From Nitrosomonas supralitoralis (GTDB lineage: Bacteria; Pseudomonadota; Gammaproteobacteria; Burkholderiales; Nitrosomonadaceae), in NCBI RefSeq assembly GCF_003011925.2, contig NZ_PXXU01000009.1, forward strand, positions 20,505-84,504: a stretch of 64,000 nucleotides of DNA, written 5' to 3'. The translations under genes and the position numbers were made by a program. Below the pieces are notes generated by a model. That model was not told the origin of the DNA. It was given only the letters and a program-made list of their open reading frames with translations, and did not search any database. Below, piece by piece: positions 47,566 to 56,895 of the stretch (the first letter of the stretch is position 1; every line of letters starts with the position of its first letter).

Positions 47566-48402
47566 TTAGGTTGTTGTATTCTTCTTCATATAGGTATCAG
47601 CAAATTTACGTAATGCTTTTTCACTTCCGCCACCTTTTGAATTTGCGGTATATAACTTTAATTCCTCGACAAATAATTGGTAGAGTTGCTTATCAGTTAA
47701 GCGTAAAGCACCAGCTTCATAGAGTATTTCAAAGACCAAGCGCATTTTTTGGAAGTTATCTTGTTTGAGTTTTTCCTTCTTGCCATTAATGGCGGATTTT
47801 AGTTTTGCAAAAAACTTTACGTCTTGTAATCGGGTAGCCTTACTTATTTTACCGACAACAGTTGGACAGCCTATCACCGACACGTCGATCTTTATGGCAT
47901 CAGTTAAAGCCTTATTATCACCATTGCGAATACGTTCGATTAACTCGTTTAGAAAGCAACCGTGATAGAGCACACAAAATAAAGAATATTGCATTGCAAT
48001 AAAAGCAGCGCTAATCATTGGAAGAATAGGACGTAATTTGTCAAGATCATCTTTCGTGGGGTTTTGTCGATCTTCAAAATGTTCATCTACTTGGCAAAAA
48101 ATATCTGGCTATGCTCCAATATTGCCTGAAGTATCAGCCATCTGTTTAAACCAGTTTAAGATCTGATCATGTGGAACAACCCCACAAAGCGTACTAAAAA
48201 GAAACACAACAAGATCATAAGTAGGCAATTCGTACAAATAGCACCAACTAAAATCATTATCTTCCTTATCAAAGAATTGATCACTACATTCATTTATCGT
48301 TTTCTTACTATCTTCGATTCCGATTGCAACCAATGGCCACAATTGAAGAAACGCCCGTAAGTTCTGTGCTGTTATGCCGCTGGCATAATTAATTTCATTC
48401 AT
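47566..48402 (-). pseudogene. Unknown gene interrupted by an in-frame amber codon
   Basis: One reading frame runs from ATG at 48402 to the stop at 47566 and is interrupted only by TAG at 48109-48111. The first part encodes about 97 residues, ending TSGNIGA. The reading continues immediately as PDIFCQVDEHFEDRQNPTKDD and then a Lys-rich C-terminal region with SKGGGSEKALRKFADTYMKK. Together about 278 residues, with no family recognised. It may be a pseudogene with one nonsense mutation, or two genes, the second starting at 48018. Confidence 0.6.
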
Positions 48403-48745
48403 AAAAAGTCATCGCTATTATTAAATTGACTATAAATAAAAATACCACTTGTAATTTTTGAGAAGATTTTGAGACAATCATTTAAATTTACGACAATATA
48501 TACAAATACTGAATATCAATATTGTGCGCAACAGCTTTGCTCTTGGGCATTGAGTTGAAGCCAGACTGGATATGCCAGACTGTAATATGTAACGGAAGTG
48601 GGCTATTTTTTTAATGTGGATAAGCAAAGTAATAGTTGGGATTTAAGTGATCATCTCTGTTCATGTAAATGAACGAGAAACAAAAACAGGATTAAAATTC
48701 AGAAGCATATAGTTGGTTAGTAAATATTAATTTACGGGTAAAATA
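48403..48745. other. Divergent intergenic region of the nested element
   Basis: About 340 bp, A/T-rich, between the amber gene and the KAP gene. It holds a short direct repeat CCAGACTG (48561-48568 and 48575-48582). No gene is supported. Confidence 0.45.
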
Positions 48746-50098
48746 ATGAAAATATCATCATTTGAAGATGACTTACTTGGATTAGAAGATTTTGCACGTC
48801 GCCTCGAACAGTTTATAGCTATAGAACATCAATATGTAGAGGGAAGTCTTGTTGTTGGTTTAACCTCAAAATTTGGCTCTGGAAAAAGCAGCTTTTTACA
48901 GATGTGGAAATCTTCACTTGAAACTGCTTCAGAAGCGGAAGGTAAACCAAAGGTAATCTTATTGAATGCTTGGGAAAGTGATTATTATGGAGATCCACTT
49001 TTTGCCATTATTTCGGCAATTGCTCACTGCAATCAAATTAATGAAAAATCTACTGCTAAAATAGTCGAAGCTGCAAAAGACTTTGGCTGGTATGCAACGG
49101 CTATTAGTGGACAAGTTGCCAAGCAAATGACCGGAATTGATCCAATAGCGGCTGGAGAATTTGCAGAGAAGAAAAAGAAAGAACGGGAAAAAAATCAAAG
49201 ATTATTGAGTGACACATTCTCAATCTATGAAAAGAGAATAAATGCAATGGCCTCGCTAAAAAGCGCGATTCAAGCGCTTGTTGAAGGTGAAAATACTAAA
49301 ATCCTATTTCTTGTTGATGAACTAGATCGTTGCAGGCCAGATTACGCCATATCGTATTTAGAGACGATTAAACATATATTTGATGTAAAAGGGGTTATAT
49401 TCTTATTAGCTACTGATCGTAGTCAACTTGAGAATTCGGCAAGAACCGCCTTTGGTGCCGATCTTGATTTTGAGGAATACTACAGAAAGTTTGTTCACAG
49501 AGAAGTGACACTTCCCAACATTTCAGACGAAAACTATCAGAGATTAGCACTGAAGTATGTAAATTATTACCTTGAACGTGAGAACCAGAGGAGTTGCTAT
49601 ATTCAATTTGACCATTATCAAATTGATAGCATTTCCAAACTTATTGGTACATTAAAACTAACTCCTAGGCAGATACAAGAAGCATTCAGAATTATTGGAC
49701 ATCTCCTTGAAACTACGCAAGATAAAAAAGGAGGATTATATTGGTGCCTGGGCACCGGTTCGATTTTGATGTCAGTATTAAAAATCGGAAACTCCAGAAT
49801 TTTTAACCTTTTAGGAACTCAACAACTATTACCTAAAGAAGCATTCAATTTCTTCAATCAATTATTTAAAGGAGAAAGTGTGAATTGGTGGTTCACTCTG
49901 TGTTTCACGGGAGGTGGATTAAAAACAGAAGAAGATGAAAATTTTAATGACATAATGAAAAGTGTTGGATCTTTGAAAGATAATGGATCCGATCTACCCA
50001 TAGATCTTGCGCATTGGCATATTGGTTGGGGAAACTCAGGATCCAGAAGATTTGCTGAGATTTACAAGAAAATAGAACAACTTTATCAATGGAAATAA
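48746..50098 (+). CDS. KAP-family P-loop NTPase
   Basis: 450 residues. Walker A is SKFGSGKSSF (Lys 47), and Walker B is ILFLVDELDRC (about 186-196), directly followed by RPDYAISYLETIKHIFDVKGVIFLLATDR, the hallmark of KAP NTPases. Unlike many KAP proteins no transmembrane pair is obvious in the insert; instead residues about 140-152 form a Lys/Glu-rich helix. KAP proteins are suspected anti-phage ATPases. Here it is the main cargo of a 6.4-kb integrative element, a position consistent with defence. Confidence 0.87.
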   Translation: MKISSFEDDLLGLEDFARRLEQFIAIEHQYVEGSLVVGLTSKFGSGKSSFLQMWKSSLETASEAEGKPKVILLNAWESDYYGDPLFAIISAIAHCNQINEKSTAKIVEAAKDFGWYATAISGQVAKQMTGIDPIAAGEFAEKKKKEREKNQRLLSDTFSIYEKRINAMASLKSAIQALVEGENTKILFLVDELDRCRPDYAISYLETIKHIFDVKGVIFLLATDRSQLENSARTAFGADLDFEEYYRKFVHREVTLPNISDENYQRLALKYVNYYLERENQRSCYIQFDHYQIDSISKLIGTLKLTPRQIQEAFRIIGHLLETTQDKKGGLYWCLGTGSILMSVLKIGNSRIFNLLGTQQLLPKEAFNFFNQLFKGESVNWWFTLCFTGGGLKTEEDENFNDIMKSVGSLKDNGSDLPIDLAHWHIGWGNSGSRRFAEIYKKIEQLYQWK

Positions 50099-50481
50099 AT
50101 CAGGCAATGAGTTAATATATTATATTTTATAGTAATTCGACAATTACTTAGGTTTCATTCTGAAATATTTTTTTTATTATGAGCGCTGACTGGTCGAATT
50201 ATTACAAAACTCATTGAAGCGATTGATTCCTTCCCCCAAAAAAAACAACATTGATCTAGTAAGAAAGAAAAGTTTCAGAAAGTTCCTTACCAATACGGCA
50301 AAATATTACTCACTGTCAGGCTTTGACTCTAGATACGATTTTAAAGAGCTAACAAAAAGCAACAATACTGCACCAATGCCTATTCATCAGGGAGATAATT
50401 TTATTACAACAAATGGCAAAAACTTATCTACAAAAGTGTTATTTTCCTAAAAATACAAGCCCATAAGGTTAATTGTATATC

Positions 50482-50895
50482 ATGTCTGAGAAGATACTTG
50501 TTGTTGATGTAGGCGAATCCATTATAGGCATTCAACCTGTCAAATTTGGGCGGTACATTCCTTACTATGGAGACAAGCGTGTTCGCGCTCTTGAAAGACT
50601 TGAAGACGCGGGTGAGGTCGTAACGTATAACGGCAATGAATACGACATCCGTGAGCTTAATAAGTTATCTATTCGTCTGCGAAACACGGATTTTATTATG
50701 CGCGGAATCCATACTGACATGCGAGAATTGTGCTGGCCCAACATTTGGGGTTCAAATCTCAGAGACACCTACAAACGTTACTGCAGTATTAAAACAGAAT
50801 TCCCTGACACTTATGAAGGTTCTAATCGCAGCGATGTTTTTAGAACGTTGCACCTATGGCGTTATTGGAAAAAACATAAGGAGTTCCGGTGGTAA
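50482..50895 (+). CDS. Hypothetical protein downstream of the KAP NTPase
   Basis: About 137 residues starting MSEKILVVDVGE. It is rich in Arg, Tyr and Trp, with no signal, TM or motif I recognise. It is on the same strand as the KAP gene but 384 bp behind it, so co-transcription is doubtful. Only position in the element and length argue for it. Confidence 0.45.
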   Translation: MSEKILVVDVGESIIGIQPVKFGRYIPYYGDKRVRALERLEDAGEVVTYNGNEYDIRELNKLSIRLRNTDFIMRGIHTDMRELCWPNIWGSNLRDTYKRYCSIKTEFPDTYEGSNRSDVFRTLHLWRYWKKHKEFRW

Positions 50896-51185
50896 TACAA
50901 CACAACAACTACAGGCAGCGGAACAGTCAAGCTCTACACGCTTGCTTGTTCGTATTGTAAGCAATACATATTATGCGTACGAGATAGAATTTAAAAGCGA
51001 ATTTTAATAAACCAGTGCCCACTTTTATCCGGCTTAAAGAGCCAAGCAGGTCAAATGAATACTGTGTCAAAATTGTGTCAAACTTCTCTACAAACACCAC
51101 TGCTTGGGGCAGCGTGACATAGTTTTTATACGTGGCAAGCATTGTAAGTATTTGATTTACATATATACCAAAATTACAGTCACGT
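50896..51185. other. Right-end noncoding part of the nested element
   Basis: About 290 bp before attR with only overlapping short frames. It probably contains part of the attachment region. No structured feature stood out. Confidence 0.45.
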
Positions 51186-51230
51186 TTCGTAATCAGTAGG
51201 TCCGCAGTTCGTTTCTGCGCAACAGCACCA
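51186..51230 (+). repeat. attR: tRNA-Thr(CGT)-like 3' half
   Basis: Same 45-bp sequence as attL except T for A at 51212, in the T loop. It marks the right junction of the 6.4-kb element. Confidence 0.85.
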
Positions 51231-51259
51231 TATAATCAACAGCTTGTTATAATTATGTT

Positions 51260-51295
51260 AAAAATAATTTATTAATGTAGACGGTATGTAGACAG
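51260..51295 (+). repeat. Att-flanking block, copy 1
   Basis: A 36-bp block starting AAAAATAATTTA and containing two TGTAGAC copies, 30 bp after the CCA of attR. TGTAGAC repeats could be arm-type integrase sites. A second copy is at 51434-51469. Confidence 0.55.
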
Positions 51296-51360
51296 ATAAT
51301 CACAGATTAGTAACAGATGGAAAGTTTGCTTTAGAAATTTGACCTCAATGTAAGTCAAAT

Positions 51361-51404
51361 TTGCAATCAGAAGGCCCAGCGTTCGATTCTGGGTTTCGGC
51401 CCCA
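51361..51404 (+). repeat. Diverged tRNA 3'-half scar
   Basis: CAATCAGAAGGCCCAGCGTTC, then a T-loop-like GATTCTGGG, ending GGCCCCA. It shares the layout of attR but not all bases, and no 5' tRNA half precedes it. An 8-bp inverted repeat (AATTTGAC at 51336-51343, GTCAAATT at 51354-51361) overlaps its left end. I take it as an older or different attachment scar. Confidence 0.5.
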
Positions 51405-51433
51405 TAAAAACAAATAGTTGCAAGTTAATAAAG

Positions 51434-51469
51434 AAAAATAATTTATCCGTATAGATGCTATGTAGACAG
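51434..51469 (+). repeat. Att-flanking block, copy 2
   Basis: Same block as copy 1 with about 10 differences, again exactly 30 bp after a CCA end (51404). The identical spacing links the two scars to related elements. Confidence 0.55.
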
Positions 51470-51661
51470 CAGATGGATAAGTGATAATTAAAATTAATTT
51501 TTAGTTTTCTTGTTTATTTGTATTTTAAATTTAATGATTAGTAGGTTTATAGTAGCCTCAATAAACAAAAGTCTACTGAATTTGTGTTTATTTTTAACAA
51601 CTACGCTCTTGTACAAGATATTAAGCTGAATAAGCCACTATAGCCTTTAACAAGGTTATTG

Positions 51662-53671
51662 CTATAAGGATGATGCGTCTTTATCAGTTTGTGGTGGACT
51701 CCAATACTTTCTGTAGAGTATGATAACAGCAGCATTACTACCAATATAACTAGAAACATATTCAAGTTGATTTTCAATATTAACGATGCCACATAAGTGC
51801 AATTCTTTAATTAGTTTAAATAGGTTTTTCATAAGCAGATTATCTGGCGAGAATTCTAGTTTAAGTAAATTTTCGGTGGATTCGTTGATTGTAAATTTGT
51901 GCCGGATTATTAGGTAAAGAGTCTTTACAATACAATAGTTGATATCAGAAGGCTGCGCATTCCTTATAAAATTAGGATTTATACTAAGTTCTCTACGGGC
52001 CACAGTGCTAACACTTGACAATGAGCCCTCAACAAACATTTCTTCTTTCACAGACCATGCAAGCATATCCGCACTGTGGGCATACTCTGTAAAATGCCCA
52101 TCTAAGTTTGATGTTTTGGGAAGTGGCCAGATGTCAGCTTTCCTACCGTTGTTTAGTGTTACTTTTGGGTTTCCATAGAAATTTAGAGAGTAAATTGCGC
52201 CTACTGAAAACAAATGATCAATTAAGGTTGACTTCTCGCACTCTACAATTACATCAATATCGTCCCAGTATTTTAGGTCGCCCAAGATTGCGCAACGTAC
52301 AAAACCTCGAACAATCCACCCATTGAAACTTACTGGGATGAGCACGTTTATCTCGTTCGAAGCTAAACGAAGTAAGCCTTCGGCATTTTGCTCGGATATT
52401 GCTTGTTCCAGACCAAGAACGTTTCTTTCTAACCAATCGAGATTGTTGTGAGGTCGAAGTCTATAATAACTTCTCAAAACTTCAAAGTCGTACATCAACG
52501 AATAATCCAGAGTTTGGTTTGATATCGCATTAATATTTTGGAATCTAACTGAATTTGATGAAATATCTAGTTCGAATTCTTTTGTTGAAATTAGTTGGTT
52601 AGTCAGAAGATTCAAGGCGGCAGAGTTGACGCTGTAGTTAAAGGATCTCAAAGCTTTTAGAACATCATGATTTCCACAATGATGATAAGTGCTCATTATG
52701 TCAAAATGATTCCCATCAGGAAGCCTAATTCTAAATGCACCTAAAGAGTTTTTTTGGTAGTTATACCCGGAGCATTTTAGTGTAGCTGCTATCTCTTCCG
52801 GTGCCAATGGAACTAAACAATCAATGTCGCCTACATACTGATATCCGAGAGCAGCGTTTCGAACCCAGCCGCCTACAATCCAAAGACGATTTTCGAAAAC
52901 ACGCCCTAAGTCCTGCACATCATCGGCGTACCCCCAGTCCTTCAAAGCAGAAGAACATCTCTTTTGAATTGTGTCTCCCGAATTTATTATTACACTTTTA
53001 CGAAATGATGTTCTACTCACGCCGACTGAAATAATCAAACCAAGCAAGAAAACTCCGAGAACAGCTTGACTTGATGCGACAAGTGCAGCAGGCGTTCCTG
53101 GTAAAGCATAAACACTGCCAAATCCTAGCGTTGTAATAGTGACTATCGAAAACTCAAAAGCTATTGGCATTGTCAGTTCTATTTTTTGGCTGTTAACAAC
53201 AAAACTGTCTTTGAACCAGCTCAAGTAAATAAGCGCGAATGCAATGATTGTGTGTATATACTGGCCTATAAAGATTAAGAGAGTTCGCTCGGCCGAATAA
53301 GGTTTGTAATTCGTTTGAAAAACTGGGCGAATAAATATGGTTTGTAATTGATATTGAATATTTTCAATTACTACTAAGACTGCCCATGCACCTGAAAATA
53401 TTAATACTTTATCGAATAGCCATGCGGAAATTAGTAATACGATGCTCGCAAATGAGGCTGTAAGTAAATAAACCTCTCCCGTGTTTGGGTGACTGTATCT
53501 ACGGCCATCGTGCTTAAGCGAGAAAAATGGCGATAACCATGAAATCGGCGAAAATAGCCGTAAACACCAAACTATCTCTCTTAAGATACTAAGAAGAAAA
53601 TAATCACTTTTTGTTGACCACATCCCGCACCTTTTAATCGGAAAGTCGTCAGCTCTAGGTGGAGGATTCAT
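51662..53671 (-). CDS. K+-channel-like pore fused to two nucleotidyltransferase-like modules
   Basis: 669 residues. Hydrophobic helices lie at about 66-86, 88-106 and 129-152. A pore-loop-like segment TITTLGFGSVYALPGTP (about 177-193), resembling the TxGYG filter, is followed by a helix at about 202-220. Then come two copies of a CCA-adding/poly(A)-polymerase-like nucleotidyltransferase pattern. Module 1 has GGWVRN (267), GDID (281) and a third acidic residue in HFDIMS (about 324). Module 2 has RGFVRC (455), DDIDV (470) and KADIW (513). An alternative start at 53623 has AAAGGTGCGGG before it. I know no such described protein. It lies alone in a defence-like island, so an abortive-type role is a reasonable guess. 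Confidence 0.75.
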   Translation of the reverse strand: MNPPPRADDFPIKRCGMWSTKSDYFLLSILREIVWCLRLFSPISWLSPFFSLKHDGRRYSHPNTGEVYLLTASFASIVLLISAWLFDKVLIFSGAWAVLVVIENIQYQLQTIFIRPVFQTNYKPYSAERTLLIFIGQYIHTIIAFALIYLSWFKDSFVVNSQKIELTMPIAFEFSIVTITTLGFGSVYALPGTPAALVASSQAVLGVFLLGLIISVGVSRTSFRKSVIINSGDTIQKRCSSALKDWGYADDVQDLGRVFENRLWIVGGWVRNAALGYQYVGDIDCLVPLAPEEIAATLKCSGYNYQKNSLGAFRIRLPDGNHFDIMSTYHHCGNHDVLKALRSFNYSVNSAALNLLTNQLISTKEFELDISSNSVRFQNINAISNQTLDYSLMYDFEVLRSYYRLRPHNNLDWLERNVLGLEQAISEQNAEGLLRLASNEINVLIPVSFNGWIVRGFVRCAILGDLKYWDDIDVIVECEKSTLIDHLFSVGAIYSLNFYGNPKVTLNNGRKADIWPLPKTSNLDGHFTEYAHSADMLAWSVKEEMFVEGSLSSVSTVARRELSINPNFIRNAQPSDINYCIVKTLYLIIRHKFTINESTENLLKLEFSPDNLLMKNLFKLIKELHLCGIVNIENQLEYVSSYIGSNAAVIILYRKYWSPPQTDKDASSL

Positions 53672-53867
53672 TAGTTAGTCCAAACAGGAAAAATATTGTG
53701 GCATAATTGCTCCTGCTAACGAAGGAGAGTTTTTTTATAACCTAACGCATTAAATACCGGAAGAGGGTAGATAATAGGTTGCATAATATTGGATACATTT
53801 TGATAAGTAATTAAGAAGTTCTCGGTTATCTGAATAGTGCTTTCACTTGCGGGGTAACATATTTTAT

Positions 53868-53875
53868 ATTTCAAA
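53868..53875. repeat. Target-site duplication of the IS, left copy
   Basis: ATTTCAAA, repeated exactly at 55204-55211, directly flanks the insertion. Eight bp is normal for IS256-family elements. Confidence 0.85.
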
Positions 53876-55203
53876 GAGGGTGTCCTTGATTTTGTGTAAA
53901 CGGCGGTTAATAATGCCGAGGCATTCTTTCTTTAAATTGGATAGTAAACCTATTGAGTGCAGGTTTCCAATCTCTTAGTGGCATAGACCATTTTTTGGCG
54001 ATATTGATGAGTGCCAAATAGAACAATTTAATCACAGCTTCATCGTTAGGAAACGATCCACGGCTTTTGCTGACTTTGCGCAAGCTCATGTTCACTGATT
54101 CAATCGCATTGGTTGTGTAGATGATGCGCCGTATCTCGGGTGGGTAGTCGAAAAACGGAATGATGCGTTGCCAGTTATTGCGCCAGGACAGGGCAATCGG
54201 TGGATAAGCATTGTTCCATTTGTCTTCAAAGTCTGACAGTGCCTGTTCAGCCTCATCAATAGTGGCGGCGCTATAGACCAGGCGTAGATCGGCAGCCACT
54301 TCCTTGCGTTTATTCCATCCAACGTAGTTAAGACTGTTACGCACCATGTGCACGATACAGAGTTGTACAATGGCATATGGATAGACGGTTTCAATTGCTT
54401 CCGGAAAGCCCTTCAAGCCATCGACACAGGCGATGAAGATATCCTGCACGCCACGATTTTTGAGTTCAGTGACAACGCTGAGCCAGAATTTGGCACCCTC
54501 GGTCTGGGCAATCCATAAGCCCAGTATTTCCTTATGGCCTTCCATGTTAAGCCGACCGCCAGGTAAATCGCTTTGGCACGAACGCTACCGGCATCACGGA
54601 CTTTAACATGGATGCAATCGAGATAGATTACAGGATACACCGCATCGAGAGGCCGGGATTGCCACTGTTTTACTTCATCCATTACGCTGTCAGTGACCGT
54701 GGAAATAAGCGTGGGCGACACTTCCGTGCCATATATTTCGGTAAGGTGTTGCTGGATTTCACGCACCGTCATGCCTCGGGCATACAGCGAGATGATCTTG
54801 TCATCAAAGCCCACCCAGCGAGTTTGATGCCTGGGAATGATTTGTGGCTCGAAACTGCCTTCACGGTCACGGGGGATCTCGATGGGCAATTCACCAAATT
54901 CACCTTTCAGAGTCTTGCGACTTTTACCATTTCTGGCATTGCCGGTGGAATTGGTTACAGTTTCGTGCTTATCGTGACCAAGATGCCCGGCCATTTCTGC
55001 TTGCAAGGCACGTTCAACCAACGCTTTGGTGAGTTGCTTGAGAAGACCATTCTCACCGATTAAATCTTCTGGTTTTTTGTAATCAGCCAGCAGGCTATCA
55101 ATTAAGTCGGTCGGTAGGGATTTGCATGTAGTCATCTTTACTCCAAAAGTATATAAACAGTTTCCTGCTAAATGACCATTTACACAAAATTATTTACACC
55201 CCC
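53876..55203. mobile_element. IS256-family insertion sequence
   Basis: 1,328 bp between 8-bp target duplications (53868-53875 and 55204-55211). The terminal inverted repeats are about 28 bp, starting GAGGGTGT on the left and GGGGGTGT (as complement) on the right, and both contain ATTTTGTGTAAA. One mutator-type transposase gene, now frameshifted, fills it. Confidence 0.9.
53907..55135 (-). pseudogene. IS256-type transposase with a single frameshift
   Basis: Frame 1 runs from ATG at 55135 to about residue 200 (KAIYLAVGLTW). Frame 2 continues MEGHKEILGLWIAQTEGAKFWLS to the normal end KERMPRHY at 53907. At the junction (about 54547) one base seems to be missing, where related proteins read GLNMEGHK. 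The DDE residues are all present: YLDCIHV, ACVDGLKGF and TNAIESVN. So the gene is dead by one nucleotide, unless frameshifting rescues it. Confidence 0.88.
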
Positions 55204-55211
55204 ATTTCAAA
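55204..55211. repeat. Target-site duplication of the IS, right copy
   Basis: ATTTCAAA. On the minus strand it reads TTTGAAAT, which supplies the TGA stop of the upstream ATPase gene (55207-55209). Confidence 0.85.
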
Positions 55212-56895
55212 TACAAAAAAACTTCATATCTTCATCCAACAATAATATTATATTTGACTCGTATTTCTTATACACTTCCGTACTTATTTTATCCGAAAGC
55301 AATGAGATTATTTGCTGGCCAGGCACTTTAGTGGCTTCATCAAAAATAATCTCTATTTGATTGCTATCAATATCCTCGATACTGTCATGAAAAACAAATT
55401 TTGGCCTTCTATATTTACTGTCATTAACGGCATATATATATGCAAGATCAAAAGCAATTACCTCAGCCTTCTTTTTCCCTCCTTCAGGGTTGGTGACAGT
55501 ATTTTTTACCTCTAACTTGCAGTCTCCTGTGCTTTCATCGTAATTCAGATTAAATGCATATTCTTCGTTAAGAATTTTTTTTGTTAATAACTTAAAGTGT
55601 TTATTTAAAATATTCTCGAAGCTATATATATTTTGAATTTCACGTGCAATTTCACTCAATATACTTTCCAATTCCACCTTCGAAAATTTAAGATCTTCGG
55701 CAGCTTTTTCCTGTTGCTCCACCAAACCCTCAAGTTTGCCGAGTTGAATTTTTAACTCCCCCAGCTTTTTTAACTTAGTGGTAATATTCTTAATACTTTC
55801 AGTGGAGCGCATATCAGAAAATACCCTTAGCTTATCCTTTCTTACGACATCTAATCTTGTCTGAATGACTAACTTTTCTTCCTGAATATTGGGAACGTCA
55901 ATTGTCAAAAATTGTTTCTTTTTATTTATTAAATTTTGATGAAATTTTAGAACTTCATGAAATTCCTTTATTGCACCGTCGAGTTTAATTCCTGCATATT
56001 CATATATTGCCTTAACTTCATTCTCAAGATAAAGACCGTCCTCATGAGATAACATCCTGATGGTTCTTTCGATATTTGATAGTTTTCGATCAATAGACAT
56101 TAAATCTGCTGTATATGCATCTTCCTTGTGCTGCAATTCAGTAAGCCTTTCTAAAGGATTGTCATATTCAGGGGAATAGTCAAATTTCAATAGCTCTGCT
56201 TCTAGAGCTTTTGCCTCACTAAAATATTTTTTTACTTCAGTTCCTGGTTTTTGCTCTTTCACCATTGCATTAATCGAAAGTGAATTTCTTTTTCGCCGCA
56301 CAACTAAATTACTAGCATCCCGCTTGTCGGTTAATAGTTGGCTATTATTAAAGCCAAATAAATATAAAAACAGTTCGCAGTAATCTTTCATTCCAGCCCG
56401 ATTATCTAGGAACTTAGTTGTATTAAGCATCTTGTGACTATCATTACGAATGAATTTTGGAACAATTGATCTAATCGAAGGCCTTCGTGTATTTATACCA
56501 AAACAAAGGCTTTGAACTTGGATCTCAAATTTATCTTGCTCCATTTCAAATCCATCCAACCAATAACGATATTCTTTGCTAATAACACTTAAATTTCTTT
56601 TTAATTGATGAGCTTTATCATCCAAACCAATGAATGACAATTCCGCTGTCACATCATGCTTAATAAATAGTTGTTCGATATCAATATTGGGTTTTTGGAA
56701 TTCTTCATCAATATAAATCGGATTAATAGAACCTAATAACAGAAAATCTATTACCCGCGATAACGTGGATTTTCCAACACTATTCCCAGACCTACCTACA
56801 CCTTTATTATTAGTTACTAGGTTTAATCCATCATGGAACTCGACTAACCGGCTGACGGTGGTATCAACTTTTATTTTCAGACTAATCAACTTCAT
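55207..56895 (-). CDS. DUF2326/SMC-like ABC ATPase of an ABC-3C-type system
   Basis: 562 residues. The N-terminal Walker A, SGNSVGKST (Lys 42), lies in a RecF/SMC-like context. A long coiled-coil region spans about 230-430. The C-terminal half has KKKAEVIAFDLAYIYA and the Walker-B-like KFVFHDSIEDID (about 499-510), characteristic of DUF2326 ATPases. These serve as the ATPase of ABC-three-component conflict systems. It overlaps the previous gene by 14 nt. An IS lies exactly after its stop codon without changing it. Confidence 0.85.
   Translation of the reverse strand: MKLISLKIKVDTTVSRLVEFHDGLNLVTNNKGVGRSGNSVGKSTLSRVIDFLLLGSINPIYIDEEFQKPNIDIEQLFIKHDVTAELSFIGLDDKAHQLKRNLSVISKEYRYWLDGFEMEQDKFEIQVQSLCFGINTRRPSIRSIVPKFIRNDSHKMLNTTKFLDNRAGMKDYCELFLYLFGFNNSQLLTDKRDASNLVVRRKRNSLSINAMVKEQKPGTEVKKYFSEAKALEAELLKFDYSPEYDNPLERLTELQHKEDAYTADLMSIDRKLSNIERTIRMLSHEDGLYLENEVKAIYEYAGIKLDGAIKEFHEVLKFHQNLINKKKQFLTIDVPNIQEEKLVIQTRLDVVRKDKLRVFSDMRSTESIKNITTKLKKLGELKIQLGKLEGLVEQQEKAAEDLKFSKVELESILSEIAREIQNIYSFENILNKHFKLLTKKILNEEYAFNLNYDESTGDCKLEVKNTVTNPEGGKKKAEVIAFDLAYIYAVNDSKYRRPKFVFHDSIEDIDSNQIEIIFDEATKVPGQQIISLLSDKISTEVYKKYESNIILLLDEDMKFFCI

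Larger units (their letters stand above)
44786..51230. mobile_element. 6.4-kb integrative element with Rep and a KAP NTPase
   Basis: Bounded by 45-bp direct repeats exactly 6,400 bp apart (44786-44830 and 51186-51230, one mismatch). Each repeat is the anticodon-arm-to-CCA half of a tRNA-Thr(CGT)-like sequence. Inside, in order: integrase, AlpA-like regulator, Rep (all minus), an amber-interrupted gene, a KAP NTPase and a small unknown gene (plus). This is the architecture of a small integrative or satellite-like element. Confidence 0.82.

Noticed and set aside
50214..50450. A 78-codon frame after the KAP gene
   Set aside because: Starts with TTG, lacks a ribosome site and shows no recognisable pattern; it may be noncoding.
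51328..51404. A complete tRNA gene ending at 51404
   Set aside because: Only the 3' half has tRNA shape; the 5' half gives no D arm or acceptor pairing.
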